Notes: generated by a model from the sequence alone, not told the origin. DNA of 64,000 nt from Elusimicrobium simillimum (GCF_049639735.1 NZ_JBEVVA010000003.1:806001-870000), one strand, 5' to 3'; positions 8,622-17,799 are shown, counted from the first letter of the stretch. Numbers and translations: made by a program.

Positions 8622-8653
8622 AAAAATCCCCTGCCATTTGGCGGGGGATTTTT
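8622..8653. terminator. Bidirectional terminator
   Basis: The stem AAAAATCCCCTGCC / GGCGGGGGATTTTT with loop ATTT separates the convergent pilin and acyltransferase genes. Confidence 0.85.
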
Positions 8654-8668
8654 TGTTTTAAATTGTTT

Positions 8669-9376
8669 TTAAGAAACCAGTTGTTCAGCTTTTAATGTGG
8701 CCGCGTTAAGTTCCTGTTCCAGTTCCAGCTTAACCTTGGCAATGTCGGATTCTTCATTTACAAAAATCATTTTGCCGTATACCAGGGCGCATTTGCCAAA
8801 GGGGAGGGGGATTCTCATTTTATCCCAAGAGCCTACCGTAAACTTATTGCTAAGCCCGGCACCCACAGGTACTATGGGCAGGCCTGTTTTTTTAGCCAAA
8901 TATATTACGCCGTTTTTGGCTTTATAAATAGGACCGCGCGGGCCGTCGGGCGTAATCATAGGGTGGTAACCCGCCTGGGAAATATCCATAAGCATTCTAA
9001 GCGCGTTTGAACCGCCTTTACTGGTGGAACCGCGCACCGCTTTCATACCAAATTTGGGCAGCACTCGCGCTATAAACTCGCCGTCTTTGCTAAGACTGAT
9101 TAAAGCGCAAACCTTTTTCCCTCTGTAGGGGTACAACAAAAAAGCTTGCTGGTTATGCCAGACGGCGTAAATGTAATTTTTGCCGCTGTTGTGCCAGTCT
9201 TCAAATTCAGGGGATTTGTAAAACTTGGTTCTGGTTGTCCACCCAAGAAAAACACTTACAAGGTAAATAAGATTAGAAACAATAACATACTTAAAAGAGC
9301 GGTGAGGACTCTTAAGCGATGTCTTGTTGGTGCGTACCCGTCTTAATAAAATTTTTTTCTCTTTAGGTTCGTTCAT
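8669..9376 (-). CDS. Lysophospholipid acyltransferase-family protein (DUF374)
   Basis: Product of 235 residues from ATG 9376, which overlaps the upstream stop as ATGA; a GTG at 9403 would add nine residues. A single N-terminal membrane segment (IVSNLIYLVSVFLGW) precedes the acyltransferase-like core. Motifs are AVWHNQQAFLLYPYRG (histidine as in the HX4D box, with a changed spacing), VRGSTSKGGSNALR and ITPDGPRGPIYKAKNGVIYLA, which is the DUF374 signature. Members are thought to transfer acyl groups to a lipid or lipid A-like acceptor at the inner membrane; the substrate here is unknown. Last gene of the yajC-secD-secF operon. Confidence 0.85.
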   Translation of the reverse strand: MNEPKEKKILLRRVRTNKTSLKSPHRSFKYVIVSNLIYLVSVFLGWTTRTKFYKSPEFEDWHNSGKNYIYAVWHNQQAFLLYPYRGKKVCALISLSKDGEFIARVLPKFGMKAVRGSTSKGGSNALRMLMDISQAGYHPMITPDGPRGPIYKAKNGVIYLAKKTGLPIVPVGAGLSNKFTVGSWDKMRIPLPFGKCALVYGKMIFVNEESDIAKVKLELEQELNAATLKAEQLVS

Positions 9377-10005
9377 TTCTTTTTTCTCTTGCGCTTTTGC
9401 CACGGGACTAAAAACGCCAGCGTTGCCTTGGGTTCTATTTGGCCGTTGTCACATGATACATTAATTTTGGCTGTATTTAACGCCTCAAATATAACGGGGG
9501 TGGCTTTGTCCGCCATTTCACGTTCTATACGGTAGGCTTCCTGCAAAAATTTAGGTTCCGTTGTATATGAAAATACCGGGGAATATAAAACTTCTATACC
9601 CGTGGTTTCAAATTCTTCTTTCTCGGCTTGTTCTTTAATAAGGTCCGCGGTAAACTGTACCGCGCCTTTTAAAAATTCGAACAGTATAATATTGGCCGCT
9701 GTCTGCAGGTCCGCGTTACCGTCAAACTCTTTTACTTTATCTTCTATTTCACGGCCTAAGGTTACCACGCAGGCGGAAAACATTTCGTCATGTTTTATGC
9801 CTATATTTTCAAGTTCAAGCGAGCGTTCTTCAAAAAGTTTATATACAACCCCCGGGTTGAGAGTGGCGTATAAACTGACAATAAATTTGTCTAGTTCAAA
9901 CTCATCAGCAATGCCGGCCGCCTTAAGGTCCAACTTGGACCTTAAGATGCGGCCTGCAATGCTTTTACGTCTTAAAGATATTTTGAACTTTTTAATCTTG
10001 TTCAT
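9373..10005 (-). CDS. Conserved protein of unknown function in the sec operon
   Basis: Product of 210 residues, starting at an ATG that shares one base with the secF stop (TAATG). No signal peptide or membrane segment; basic at both ends (KKFKISLRRK; WQKRKRKKK). The middle part (ACVVTLGREIEDKVKEF, then LLY-SPVFSY-like text and IEPKATLAFLVPW at the end) faintly recalls the activation domain of vitamin B12-dependent methionine synthase. I could not establish homology, and the residues of the SAM-binding site are not clear. Tight coupling between secF and the acyltransferase shows it is expressed with them. Real gene, function not assigned. Confidence 0.75.
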   Translation of the reverse strand: MNKIKKFKISLRRKSIAGRILRSKLDLKAAGIADEFELDKFIVSLYATLNPGVVYKLFEERSLELENIGIKHDEMFSACVVTLGREIEDKVKEFDGNADLQTAANIILFEFLKGAVQFTADLIKEQAEKEEFETTGIEVLYSPVFSYTTEPKFLQEAYRIEREMADKATPVIFEALNTAKINVSCDNGQIEPKATLAFLVPWQKRKRKKK

Positions 10006-10970
10006 TAGTGTCTTCTGTTTCTTTTGTTTTGTTTTTTTGCTTCAGTGTGGGTTACTTTTTCTGTTTTAACGTTTTCCACTAAGTGGGAAGCGTCCTCAAC
10101 ATTTTTTACCCATTCATATACAAGCATAGAAGCTACCGCTATTGTGGAATATGTGCCCACCACAATACCGATAATCATAATAAGCGCGAAGTTTCTAAGC
10201 ACTTCGCCGCCAAAGAAGTATATTATAACTACCGCTACAAACACTGTAGAGCCTGTGATAACCGTTCTGGAAAGCGTTTCGTTAATACTTCTGTTAATAA
10301 GCGTGTAAAGGTCAAGCTTAGGGTTATTTTTAATGTTTTCTCTCATGCGGTCAAAAATAACAATGTTATCGTTAATAGAATAACCTATAGCCGTAAGCAA
10401 GGCCGCCACAATAATAAGGTCCACCTCTTTATACATAACGGCGAAAACACCCACCATAATTATGGCGTCGTGCACCAGCGCCAGTACGCCTGAGGAGCCC
10501 CAAACTATATTTTGGAAGCGGAACGCTATGTAAATAACCATAAACACCAGCGACAGTACTAATGCCAGCACGGCGTTTTTAGCAAGATCTTTACCAACTG
10601 TAGGACCCACGAAGTCTACGGATTCTACCGTAAAGTCTAAGCCCGCGGCTTTGAGTGAGGACTCAATATTGCTTGAAACCTCGTTCACGTTTTCCTGTGA
10701 GCCTTTTACTTTAACAGCGTAAAGGTTTTTACCTACGTAGGACTGTATTTCGGGGTTGATTTTATCAAGCGCGTTTCTGACTTGGTCGATTGTTGTGGGC
10801 TGGTTAAACTGCACTTGCAGCATGGTGCCGCCCTTAAAATCGATACCCAGGTTAAGCCCGCGCACCGCTACAGCTATAATAGAGGCAATTATACAAACCG
10901 CCGCAATACCCAAAAACACTTTTCTGTATTTCAGGAAGTCAATATTAGTCTTAGGTACTAAATTCATCAT
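10005..10970 (-). CDS. secF: Protein translocase subunit SecF
   Basis: Product of 321 residues with six predicted membrane helices and a periplasmic loop after the first. The SecF/SecD signature LGIDFKGGTMLQVQF is near residue 45. Later motifs ALVHDAIIMVGVFAV and GYSINDNIVIFDRMREN belong to the RND-type SecF fold. SecDF uses the proton gradient to help pull proteins across the membrane after SecYEG. Two ATGs (10970 and 10967) are possible; the first overlaps the secD stop as ATGA. The C-terminal tail is basic and cytoplasmic. Confidence 0.97.
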   Translation of the reverse strand: MMNLVPKTNIDFLKYRKVFLGIAAVCIIASIIAVAVRGLNLGIDFKGGTMLQVQFNQPTTIDQVRNALDKINPEIQSYVGKNLYAVKVKGSQENVNEVSSNIESSLKAAGLDFTVESVDFVGPTVGKDLAKNAVLALVLSLVFMVIYIAFRFQNIVWGSSGVLALVHDAIIMVGVFAVMYKEVDLIIVAALLTAIGYSINDNIVIFDRMRENIKNNPKLDLYTLINRSINETLSRTVITGSTVFVAVVIIYFFGGEVLRNFALIMIIGIVVGTYSTIAVASMLVYEWVKNVEDASHLVENVKTEKVTHTEAKKQNKRNRRH

Positions 10971-12382
10971 AAACTAATCTCCTTCGGGTTAGAGGTAAGG
11001 AGTAAGTCATAAATAGCTCTGGTGACAAACACTGAGGTAAATATACCTACTACAAGACCGAGGGTGAGTGTAACGGCAAAGCCTTTTACCGGCCCTGAGC
11101 CGAACTGGAATAAGAAGATAGCTACTATCCATGTGGTAAAGTTGGAGTCAAAAATAGCGCTCCACGCTTTATCATAACCCAGTGAAATTATTTCGTCGAG
11201 CGCCCTGCCCGCCAGCTTTTCTTCACGCATACGCTCTAAAATAAGAACGTTGGCGTCAATGGCCATGGCCAGTGACAGTATGATACCCGCGATACCGGGC
11301 AGCGTGAGCGTGGCTGAGAAATATGACATTAAAGCAAGCAGGAAAACCAGGTTAAGCAGTAATGCTATGTCTGATATAAAACCGCCCGCTTTGTAGTAAA
11401 TAAGCATGAATGCCAAAATAATGGCTAACGCTATAGCGGAGGCTCTAACACCGTCTCTTATAGAGTCTTCGCCCAGACTGGGGCCTATTACACGTTTTTC
11501 AATAATTTTAACGGGTGCTGGTAAAGCGCCTGCGCGTAAGGTAATGGCGAGCCTTTTGGCTTCGTCCATAGTAAACCTGCCTGAAATGCGGCCGTCTTTT
11601 GTAATTCTGCTTTGTATTGTGGGGGCTGACTGAACGGTGTTGTCTAACACAATGGCAAGCTGTTTGCCTATGTTAGCGCCTGTAAGCGCGCCGAATTTTT
11701 TGCTGCCTTCCGTTGAAAAGCTGAAAGCTACTTCAGGCATGCCATATTCACCGGCGGCGTTAACTCTGGCGTCTTCTAAATCTGCACCTGTTACTTTAAC
11801 TTCTTTCTCAAGTATAGAGTAACCGCCGTCTTTGTTTTTAAGAATGATAGCGTCTGACGGTAAGAGTTTGGCGATGGAGGGTATTAAATTGCCCTCTTCG
11901 TCCCACGGGTTGTCGGCTTCTTCAAGCGCGGTAACAGCCTTATCAATACCTGTTGTGGATGTTCTTACTATTCTAAACTCCAACATAGCGGTTTTGCCTA
12001 TTAAGGCCTCAGCCTGTTCGGGGTTGGCTATACCGGGGAGTTGTACGGATATCCACTTTTCGCCCTGTCTTGTGATGGGGGTTTCGGCCACGCCGTATTG
12101 GTCAATGCGGTTTCTTATAATTTCAATCGCTCTTGCCATGGCGTCGTTGATATTCTCTTTGTCGGCCAGTTTGCTTACATCTAATTCTAACAGTAAGCTG
12201 CTGCCGCCCCTTAAGTCTAAACCTAAGTTAAGAATGTGTTTGGGCCTGTCGCCGGATGCTTCAAGCCTGTTGCGTTCGTCGTTTGTCTTGCTGTACCATT
12301 CGTAGCACGGGTAAAGCAAGTAAGCTGATCCAAATAAAGCTATAAGTATTATGGACCATTTTACCAGTATTTTGTTAGGCAT
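10967..12382 (-). CDS. secD: Protein translocase subunit SecD
   Basis: Product of 471 residues from the ATG at 12382, which lies eight bases after AAGGAG; the longer TTG opening at 12388 is too close to that site. The signature LGLDLRGGSSLLLELD follows the first membrane helix, and the large periplasmic region carries VQLPGIANPEQAEALIGKTA. The C-terminal RND helices contain AMAIDANVLILERMREE. It works with SecF (overlapping downstream gene) and YajC in post-translocational export. Confidence 0.97.
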   Translation of the reverse strand: MPNKILVKWSIILIALFGSAYLLYPCYEWYSKTNDERNRLEASGDRPKHILNLGLDLRGGSSLLLELDVSKLADKENINDAMARAIEIIRNRIDQYGVAETPITRQGEKWISVQLPGIANPEQAEALIGKTAMLEFRIVRTSTTGIDKAVTALEEADNPWDEEGNLIPSIAKLLPSDAIILKNKDGGYSILEKEVKVTGADLEDARVNAAGEYGMPEVAFSFSTEGSKKFGALTGANIGKQLAIVLDNTVQSAPTIQSRITKDGRISGRFTMDEAKRLAITLRAGALPAPVKIIEKRVIGPSLGEDSIRDGVRASAIALAIILAFMLIYYKAGGFISDIALLLNLVFLLALMSYFSATLTLPGIAGIILSLAMAIDANVLILERMREEKLAGRALDEIISLGYDKAWSAIFDSNFTTWIVAIFLFQFGSGPVKGFAVTLTLGLVVGIFTSVFVTRAIYDLLLTSNPKEISL

Positions 12383-12394
12383 TAACAATGCTCC

Positions 12395-12676
12395 TTATTT
12401 ACCAAGAACTCTGACTATGCCGCTTTTGAGCACTGTCATCTTGTTGTTTTCTGAGATTTTAATTTCGACCATATCGTCTTTAAAGCCGGCAACCGTACCT
12501 ACTATGCCGCCCATAATGACAACTTTGTCGTCTTTTTTCAAATTGTCCAAAGTTTGTTTCATGGCTTCGGCGCGTTTTTTCTCGCCGCGGCCTGAAAATA
12601 TTACAAACACGAGTATGGCTATGGCAAAGAACATTAACATCATGTTCATGCCCGAGCCCGCTGCTGCGTTTTCCAT
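12395..12676 (-). CDS. yajC: Preprotein translocase subunit YajC
   Basis: Product of 93 residues: a glycine/methionine-rich N-terminus, one membrane helix (MMLMFFAIAILVFVIFSG), then the conserved cytoplasmic part with GRGEKKRAEAMKQTLDNL and DKVVIMGGIVGTVAGF. First gene of the yajC-secD-secF order found in many bacteria; secD begins 12 bases after its stop. A strong GGAGG ribosome binding site lies before the ATG. Confidence 0.96.
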   Translation of the reverse strand: MENAAAGSGMNMMLMFFAIAILVFVIFSGRGEKKRAEAMKQTLDNLKKDDKVVIMGGIVGTVAGFKDDMVEIKISENNKMTVLKSGIVRVLGK

Positions 12677-12747
12677 ATTTACAACCTCCTAAAATATTTA
12701 ACTTATATAAATATTATCAAAGAAATTTTAACATATTAGGGCGTGTT

Positions 12748-14481
12748 TTACTTTAAAAAAGTATTAACCAGCGCCGTAATATCATTTTTCTTAGCCGTCT
12801 GCATGGGTGTGATAACCGTGCCGTTGGCGTCTTTGATAACAATGTAGTCCTCTTTAACGTCAAATAATGTCCTGTCCGCGTTATCAAACAAACTTTTGCC
12901 AAACATACCGCGCGGTTTATTAAAACCCGTCAGCTCAAGTATAGTCGGCCCCAAGTCTGTTTGCGAGGCGTAGGAATTTTGCGTTAAAGGGGTTGTGATA
13001 AGACTCTTGGAAACAAAAATAACAGGCAGGAAGTCAAACTCTTCTTTATAAGGTTTGACAAGTTTGCTAAAGCTTATTGTGTTGTAGAACGGGTGGTCCC
13101 CGGTTATGATAAGCAGTGTTTTATCGTCTAAAATATTTTCTTTTTCAAGGCGTTCTATAAATAAACCCAGGTCATAATCATACATCCAAAACGCGCGTGC
13201 CATATTGCGTTCATTGTAATAGGCTTGCTTTGGCGCGGGGGGGTATGTTTGGCCTAAGTATTTTTCCCTGCCGGTAGGCACGTGCGTGTCCACGGTAAGG
13301 ATATTTAAGAAAAGTTTTTTGTTTTTGTTCTCTTTAAGATAATCAATAGCGAAGTCAAAAAGCTTACGGTCCGTCAAGCCCCACCAGGCTACAGAGTCTT
13401 TGTACTGCGGCAGTTTGGCAAAGTATCTGGCGCCGTAAATTTGCTCAAAACCCGCTTTTTGAAAGTGGACGTGCTCGTCCATATATTCTTCATCCGCTCC
13501 GCGTATAAAAGCGGTTGCGTAGCCGTTGTCTTTAAGTTGTTTTACAAATGAAAGAGGATAGTTGTTTTCATAACTTAGTTTTGCGTTTGGGTGGCCTGTA
13601 AATATGGCGGTTAGGCCGTATAAAGTGGAAAGCGCGCCCGGGCGCAGCATTGTGTGCGGGTATTTGGCGGCTAAAGCGTCTAAAGTGGGGGAAGCGTCTT
13701 CTGGTAAATTGGGGTTAAAAGCGCGTATAAACTTGTTGGACATGGCTTCCGTAGTTAACAGTATCACACGGTCAAATTTTGGGGTGTTATGTGTGGCGGC
13801 CGTATCAGTAAAAAGACTATATTTCTCAGCCAAAAGTTCCGTTTGCGGCGTAAGCGCGGTAAGCATGGTTTGTTGCGGGGCCAACGCGCCCTTTATTATA
13901 TAAACAGGCGATACGGGCAGCATGTGTTTGACAAAAAACGCTTGTGATGCTGGCAATATATTATAAAAAGGTATGAATGTAAAAGGTATAAGTATGGCTG
14001 TTTTTACAAGCTTGTCCAAGGCTTGCGGTTTGGAAATATTTTTCATCCAGCGTTGAATGGGTACTATAGAGTAAGCGGCTATAAAAAATAAGTATGTCAT
14101 TACACGCCAGTCGCTCATAAAATTATATTCGCCGCCCTCAAGCGTTTGCATATATTTTACGCCAAAGCGTTCTTTAAAATACATAAGCAGCGTAACATCG
14201 GCCGACAGCACAACTATATAACATAAAAACAGCAAACTGTACGCCCACTTATTACGCAGGCCAAAAAAATGAAGAAGGTAAAGGAAGAATGCTAAAAATA
14301 AAAACTCAACGGCAAACTTTTGCAGGCCGCCTATTATAACCGCGCCCGCGGTAAAACTTTCCAGCTGGTAAAGGCCGTATAGTATAAGCACAACGCCGGG
14401 GATAGAGAGTACAAATAAAAGTTTAAAATCAGATTTTAAAGAGTGGTAAAAGTCTTCTAATATAAGCCGTACTATTTTCAT
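12748..14481 (-). CDS. Membrane sulfatase-fold phosphatase/phosphoglycerol-transferase family protein
   Basis: Product of 577 residues. About five N-terminal membrane helices (residues 20-180) are followed by an extracytoplasmic alkaline phosphatase/sulfatase domain (about 235-560), the layout of LtaS, OpgB and EptA-type enzymes. Visible motifs are VILLTTEAMSNKFI (likely metal site and threonine nucleophile), ALSTLYGLTAIFTGHP, LNILTVDTHVP and LLIITGDHPFYN (metal-binding Asp-His). Such enzymes move phosphoglycerol or phosphoethanolamine onto envelope glycans. The substrate here cannot be told. Ribosome binding site AGAGGA; monocistronic, divergent from thrS. Confidence 0.82.
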   Translation of the reverse strand: MKIVRLILEDFYHSLKSDFKLLFVLSIPGVVLILYGLYQLESFTAGAVIIGGLQKFAVEFLFLAFFLYLLHFFGLRNKWAYSLLFLCYIVVLSADVTLLMYFKERFGVKYMQTLEGGEYNFMSDWRVMTYLFFIAAYSIVPIQRWMKNISKPQALDKLVKTAILIPFTFIPFYNILPASQAFFVKHMLPVSPVYIIKGALAPQQTMLTALTPQTELLAEKYSLFTDTAATHNTPKFDRVILLTTEAMSNKFIRAFNPNLPEDASPTLDALAAKYPHTMLRPGALSTLYGLTAIFTGHPNAKLSYENNYPLSFVKQLKDNGYATAFIRGADEEYMDEHVHFQKAGFEQIYGARYFAKLPQYKDSVAWWGLTDRKLFDFAIDYLKENKNKKLFLNILTVDTHVPTGREKYLGQTYPPAPKQAYYNERNMARAFWMYDYDLGLFIERLEKENILDDKTLLIITGDHPFYNTISFSKLVKPYKEEFDFLPVIFVSKSLITTPLTQNSYASQTDLGPTILELTGFNKPRGMFGKSLFDNADRTLFDVKEDYIVIKDANGTVITPMQTAKKNDITALVNTFLK

Positions 14482-14507
14482 GCCGTCCTCTTACTTAATA
14501 AAATTGG

Positions 14508-14513
14508 TATAAT
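14508..14513 (+). promoter_or_regulatory. Probable -10 box of thrS
   Basis: TATAAT lies 28 bases before the thrS ATG; no convincing -35 box is seen at the right spacing. Confidence 0.45.
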
Positions 14514-14541
14514 TTATTATATCTTTTTAGAGGAATTTTTT

Positions 14542-16293
14542 ATGGCAAATATTGACCTACAAACCGCAAGACACTCACTCTCACATATTTTGGCTGCTGC
14601 CGTGCAAACGCTTTACCCCGGCACGCGCCTGGGGATAGGCCCCGCTATCGACAACGGGTTTTATTATGATTTTCAGTCCGAACATAAATTCGCGCCTGAA
14701 GATTTAAAAGCTATCAGCGATAAGATGAAAGAAATCATCAAATCCAAACAGCCTTTTGAGTGCAAAACTCTATCTAAAGAAGAAGCTAAAAAACTTTTTA
14801 CTGAGCGCGGCGAACACTTTAAAATAGAACTTATAGACGCGCTTGAAGGCGATACTGTTTCTATTTATACTAACGGCGATTTTGTGGACCTTTGTAAAGG
14901 CCCGCACGTGGAGCACACCGGCCAAATAAATAATTTTAAACTAACGCATATCGCAGGCGCTTACTGGAAAGGCGATGAAACCCGCCCTATGCTGCAGCGC
15001 ATATACGGCCTGGCGTTTGAAACTAAAGACGCCCTTAACGCATATATAAAACAGCAGGAAGAGGCCGCTAAGCGCGACCACCGTAAACTTGGTACGGAGC
15101 TTGACCTTTTTAGCATTAATGAAGACATCGGCCCGGGGCTTATTCTCATGCACCCCAAGGGCGGTATGCTGCGTAAGGTTGTGGAAGATTGGATAAAAGA
15201 CGAAAATATTAAACATGGTTATGACATGGTTTACTCTCCGCATATTGCCCGCCTGCACTTGTGGGAAAAAAGCGGACATGCCAGTTTCTACGGCGAAAAC
15301 ATGTTTAAGCCGATAGAAGTGGACGAGCAGCAGTACCAGCTTAAACCCATGAATTGCCCTTTCCATATAGCTATTTATAACTCGCACCTCAGAAGCTACC
15401 GCGACCTGCCTGTAAGACTGGCCGAGCTTGGCACAGTTTACCGCTATGAACGCAGCGGAGTGGTGCACGGTTTGCTGCGTGTACGCGGCTTTACACAGGA
15501 CGACGCGCACATTTTCTGCACTCCGGAGCAAATGAACGGCGAGATAGAAGACTGCTTTAACTTTGCCATGCTTGTAATGAAAACTTTTGGTTTTGAAAAG
15601 TTCTCGGTAGAGCTTTCCACCTGGGACGAAACCAAGCCTGAAAATTACACAGGCAAAGCCGAAGACTGGCACGCCGCACAGGGCGCGCTGGAGGCAGTGC
15701 TTAAAAAGAACAATGTCCCCTTTACCACGCACGCCGGCGAAGCGGCCTTCTACGGCCCTAAAATTGACATAAAAGTTATGGACGCTATCGGCCGCTTTTG
15801 GCAGCTTTCCACCATACAGTTTGACTTTAACCTGCCCGAGAAGTTTAACCTTGAGTACGTTTCTAACGACGGGCGCAAGCGCCCGCTGATGGTGCATAGG
15901 GCGCTGCTTGGGTCTATAGAAAGGTTTTTAGGCGTGCTTATTGAGCACTACGCCGGGCTGTTCCCGCTGTGGCTTTCCCCGGTGCAGGTTTGCGTGGCTA
16001 CGTTGACCGACGACCAGTTGGATTATGCTAAAGAATTAACGGCAAAAATGAAGCTGGCCGGCTTACGTGTGCATTTAGACGCCAGACCTGAAAAGCTTGG
16101 CCTTAAAATACGCGAGGCTCACCTGCAAAAAACACCTTACACCGTAGTCATAGGCGCCAAAGAACAGGAAAACAATGTTCTTACCCTGCGTCTTAGAAGC
16201 GGCAAAAACGTGGAGGGTGTAACTCCTGAGGACTTTATCAATACTCTTAAAAAAGAGGTAGAAACAAAGTCACTTGAAAACTTATATAAATAG
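14542..16293 (+). CDS. thrS: Threonyl-tRNA synthetase lacking the TGS domain
   Basis: Product of 583 residues, about 60 shorter than E. coli ThrRS. The N-terminal TGS domain is absent and the protein opens directly in the editing domain (TARHSLSHILAAAVQTLYPG, with the HxxxH-type zinc/editing residues). Class II motifs follow: MNCPFHI with the zinc cysteine, motif 2 YRYERSGVVHGLLRVRGFTQ, and motif 3 HRALLGSIERFLGVLIEHY. The anticodon-binding domain is at about 480-575. It charges tRNA-Thr in the cytoplasm. The ATG follows AGAGG. A pilin gene starts nine bases after the stop, so both are likely on one transcript. Confidence 0.96.
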   Translation: MANIDLQTARHSLSHILAAAVQTLYPGTRLGIGPAIDNGFYYDFQSEHKFAPEDLKAISDKMKEIIKSKQPFECKTLSKEEAKKLFTERGEHFKIELIDALEGDTVSIYTNGDFVDLCKGPHVEHTGQINNFKLTHIAGAYWKGDETRPMLQRIYGLAFETKDALNAYIKQQEEAAKRDHRKLGTELDLFSINEDIGPGLILMHPKGGMLRKVVEDWIKDENIKHGYDMVYSPHIARLHLWEKSGHASFYGENMFKPIEVDEQQYQLKPMNCPFHIAIYNSHLRSYRDLPVRLAELGTVYRYERSGVVHGLLRVRGFTQDDAHIFCTPEQMNGEIEDCFNFAMLVMKTFGFEKFSVELSTWDETKPENYTGKAEDWHAAQGALEAVLKKNNVPFTTHAGEAAFYGPKIDIKVMDAIGRFWQLSTIQFDFNLPEKFNLEYVSNDGRKRPLMVHRALLGSIERFLGVLIEHYAGLFPLWLSPVQVCVATLTDDQLDYAKELTAKMKLAGLRVHLDARPEKLGLKIREAHLQKTPYTVVIGAKEQENNVLTLRLRSGKNVEGVTPEDFINTLKKEVETKSLENLYK

Positions 16294-16301
16294 AGGAAAT
16301 A

Positions 16302-16796
16302 ATGAAAAAAGGGTTCACTTTAATAGAGTTGCTTGTTGTGGTGCTTATAATTGGTATTCTTGCCGCTATTGCGCTACCTAATTATCAGGCTGCCGTACGT
16401 AAATCAAGATTTGCCGGGGTTATCCTGGAGCTTGACGCTATTGAAAAAGCCCAACAAATATATTTTCTGGCTAACGGGGCATTTACAAATGACTTTTCAG
16501 AGCTTGATATAGATTTAAACTGCAAAACGGTAACTTTGGACTCTCCGTATGGTTACTGTAATAAATCTAATGGTGAGTTAGTGCAGATGGACCTTACCAG
16601 AGCGCAGGCGCCCTCTAGATATGAAGCTGCTTTAGACATTGTGTTTGTAGACGGAACAATGCACAAAAACGCAAAAGCGGGGGATATAGTTTGTTTGGAC
16701 AGAGGGGACGCCGCTTGGACTAAAGTATGTAAGTCCTTAGGCGGAGCAGACCCTATAGCGGGTCATAGCGGCCAGGTTTGGCTTATACAAAGATAA
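16302..16796 (+). CDS. Type IV pilin-like protein
   Basis: Product of 164 residues with leader MKKG, then FTLIELLVVVLIIGILAAIA and NYQAAVRKSRF. The body has a cysteine pair near YGYCNKS and another at IVCLDRGDAAWTKVCKSLGG, the position where paralogues carry CYT...ICKQL. It is placed directly behind thrS with ribosome binding site AGAGGAAATA, hence co-transcribed with a housekeeping gene. Probable PilD substrate; role as pilin or pseudopilin not decided. Confidence 0.9.
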   Translation: MKKGFTLIELLVVVLIIGILAAIALPNYQAAVRKSRFAGVILELDAIEKAQQIYFLANGAFTNDFSELDIDLNCKTVTLDSPYGYCNKSNGELVQMDLTRAQAPSRYEAALDIVFVDGTMHKNAKAGDIVCLDRGDAAWTKVCKSLGGADPIAGHSGQVWLIQR

Positions 16797-16807
16797 TTTT
16801 TTATATT

Positions 16808-16841
16808 AAAAAATCCCCTCACAATTTGTGAGGGGATTTTT
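16808..16841 (+). terminator. Terminator of the thrS-pilin unit
   Basis: The stem AAAAATCCCCTCACAA / TTGTGAGGGGATTTTT, with almost no loop, is followed by T residues. Confidence 0.85.
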
Positions 16842-16849
16842 ATTGTACT

Positions 16850-17072
16850 CCCTCACCCTTTTAGGGGAGAGGGAAGCGAGTGTATGCGAGCAGGGTGAGG
16901 GTAATGTACACAAATATATGTTGTTATAAAATAAAGTGCTTTTTTATATAAACTACAGCAGTACCCTCACCTATTTTTTGCATGCCGCTGTGCGGCAGAA
17001 GACGCAAAAAACTTCCTCTACATACTTGATATATGCATGCTACGCTATCCCCTAAGAGGGAGAGGAATATTA
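16850..17072. repeat. Dispersed palindromic repeat, inverted pair
   Basis: The left unit (16850-16905) reads CCTCACCCTTTTAGGGGAG and ends in GCAGGGTGAGGGT. The right unit (16964-17072) starts ACCCTCACCT and ends in CCCCTAAGAGGGAGAGG, the complement. The right unit contains a 35-base module (17015-17049) repeated in the other orientation at 19051-19085 and 58607-58640. The 297-base spacer holds nothing else besides the terminator at its left end. Confidence 0.75.
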
Positions 17073-17094
17073 TATTTTTATATTTAAAATACCG

Positions 17095-17799
17095 TTAGGG
17101 CAAACGTAAAAATGCTACTACCTGGCCGGCTATTTCTATATCGGCTTTTTTTACTGTGGAATGTTTTTTGCCGTCTTTAAGGGTTACATTTTCTTTATCA
17201 AATACTATCTGTCTTATGCAGTACTTATCATTAAGTTTAACAAGAGCGGTTTTGTTGGTTGTTACTTTATCTGTCGGCCTTATAATAATGTATTCCCCCG
17301 GCTGGGCGCCGCTGTAAACGCTTGCCGTGCCTACCTTTACGGCAAAAGGGGCTATGTCCTCGTTAGTTTCTAAAAGCAGCGGCAGGTAACCCTCGTATGA
17401 ATACATAGGTATCTCAAACATGTTTTCACTTACAGACTCTTTTATAGATATATGCCTGACAGTGCTGGTATATTGAGGGTATGGGCTGTTGTCTGACAAA
17501 TAAGAGGCCGCGCTGTCGCGCACGCCCTCTGTCAACTTTAGATTTTTTACTTTGCTGTAAAGCTGGTTATGCTTTTGGTAAAGAAGTTCCGCGGCGGAAG
17601 GCTCGTCGCTTATAAGCTCTGTGGTAGGTACAGAAAATACGTCCGCCAGGCGGGCTATGTTTTCCACATTGGGGGGCCAGCGGTCTTTTACCCATTGCGA
17701 AATAGCGCTTGAGTTTTTAAGTCCTATTTTTTGTGCCAGCTTAACCTTGGTCAGGCCAAGTTTTTTACGGTGGAACTCTATTTTTTCTCCTAGTGTCAT
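17095..17799 (-). CDS. Phage-type transcriptional repressor (HTH plus degenerate S24-like domain)
   Basis: Product of 234 residues. Residues 3-62 are a Cro/CI-type helix-turn-helix (KLGLTKVKLAQKIGLKNSSA, then ISQWVKDRWPP). The C-terminal 110 residues have the shape of the LexA/CI (S24) domain (GAQPGEYIIIRPTDKV, then TALVKLNDKYCIRQI). However, the Ser-Met of the autoprotease is absent (TASVYSG) and the usual lysine position reads Arg, so self-cleavage is unlikely. Upstream lies a palindrome overlapping a rightward promoter, so it very likely represses the two small genes and the RNA to its right. Looks like the immunity repressor of a prophage or satellite. Confidence 0.85.
   Translation of the reverse strand: MTLGEKIEFHRKKLGLTKVKLAQKIGLKNSSAISQWVKDRWPPNVENIARLADVFSVPTTELISDEPSAAELLYQKHNQLYSKVKNLKLTEGVRDSAASYLSDNSPYPQYTSTVRHISIKESVSENMFEIPMYSYEGYLPLLLETNEDIAPFAVKVGTASVYSGAQPGEYIIIRPTDKVTTNKTALVKLNDKYCIRQIVFDKENVTLKDGKKHSTVKKADIEIAGQVVAFLRLP

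Noticed and set aside
9374..9403. GTG start at 9403 for the DUF374 acyltransferase
   Set aside because: The ATG at 9376 gives the classical ATGA overlap with the upstream stop; the longer form only adds a charged stretch.
12748..14481. Calling the sulfatase-fold protein LtaS
   Set aside because: Lipoteichoic acid is not expected in an LPS-bearing cell; the fold fits but the substrate is unknown.
14941..15897. A 318-codon open frame antisense to thrS
   Set aside because: It lies within conserved synthetase motifs on the other strand; its protein is basic and of low quality.
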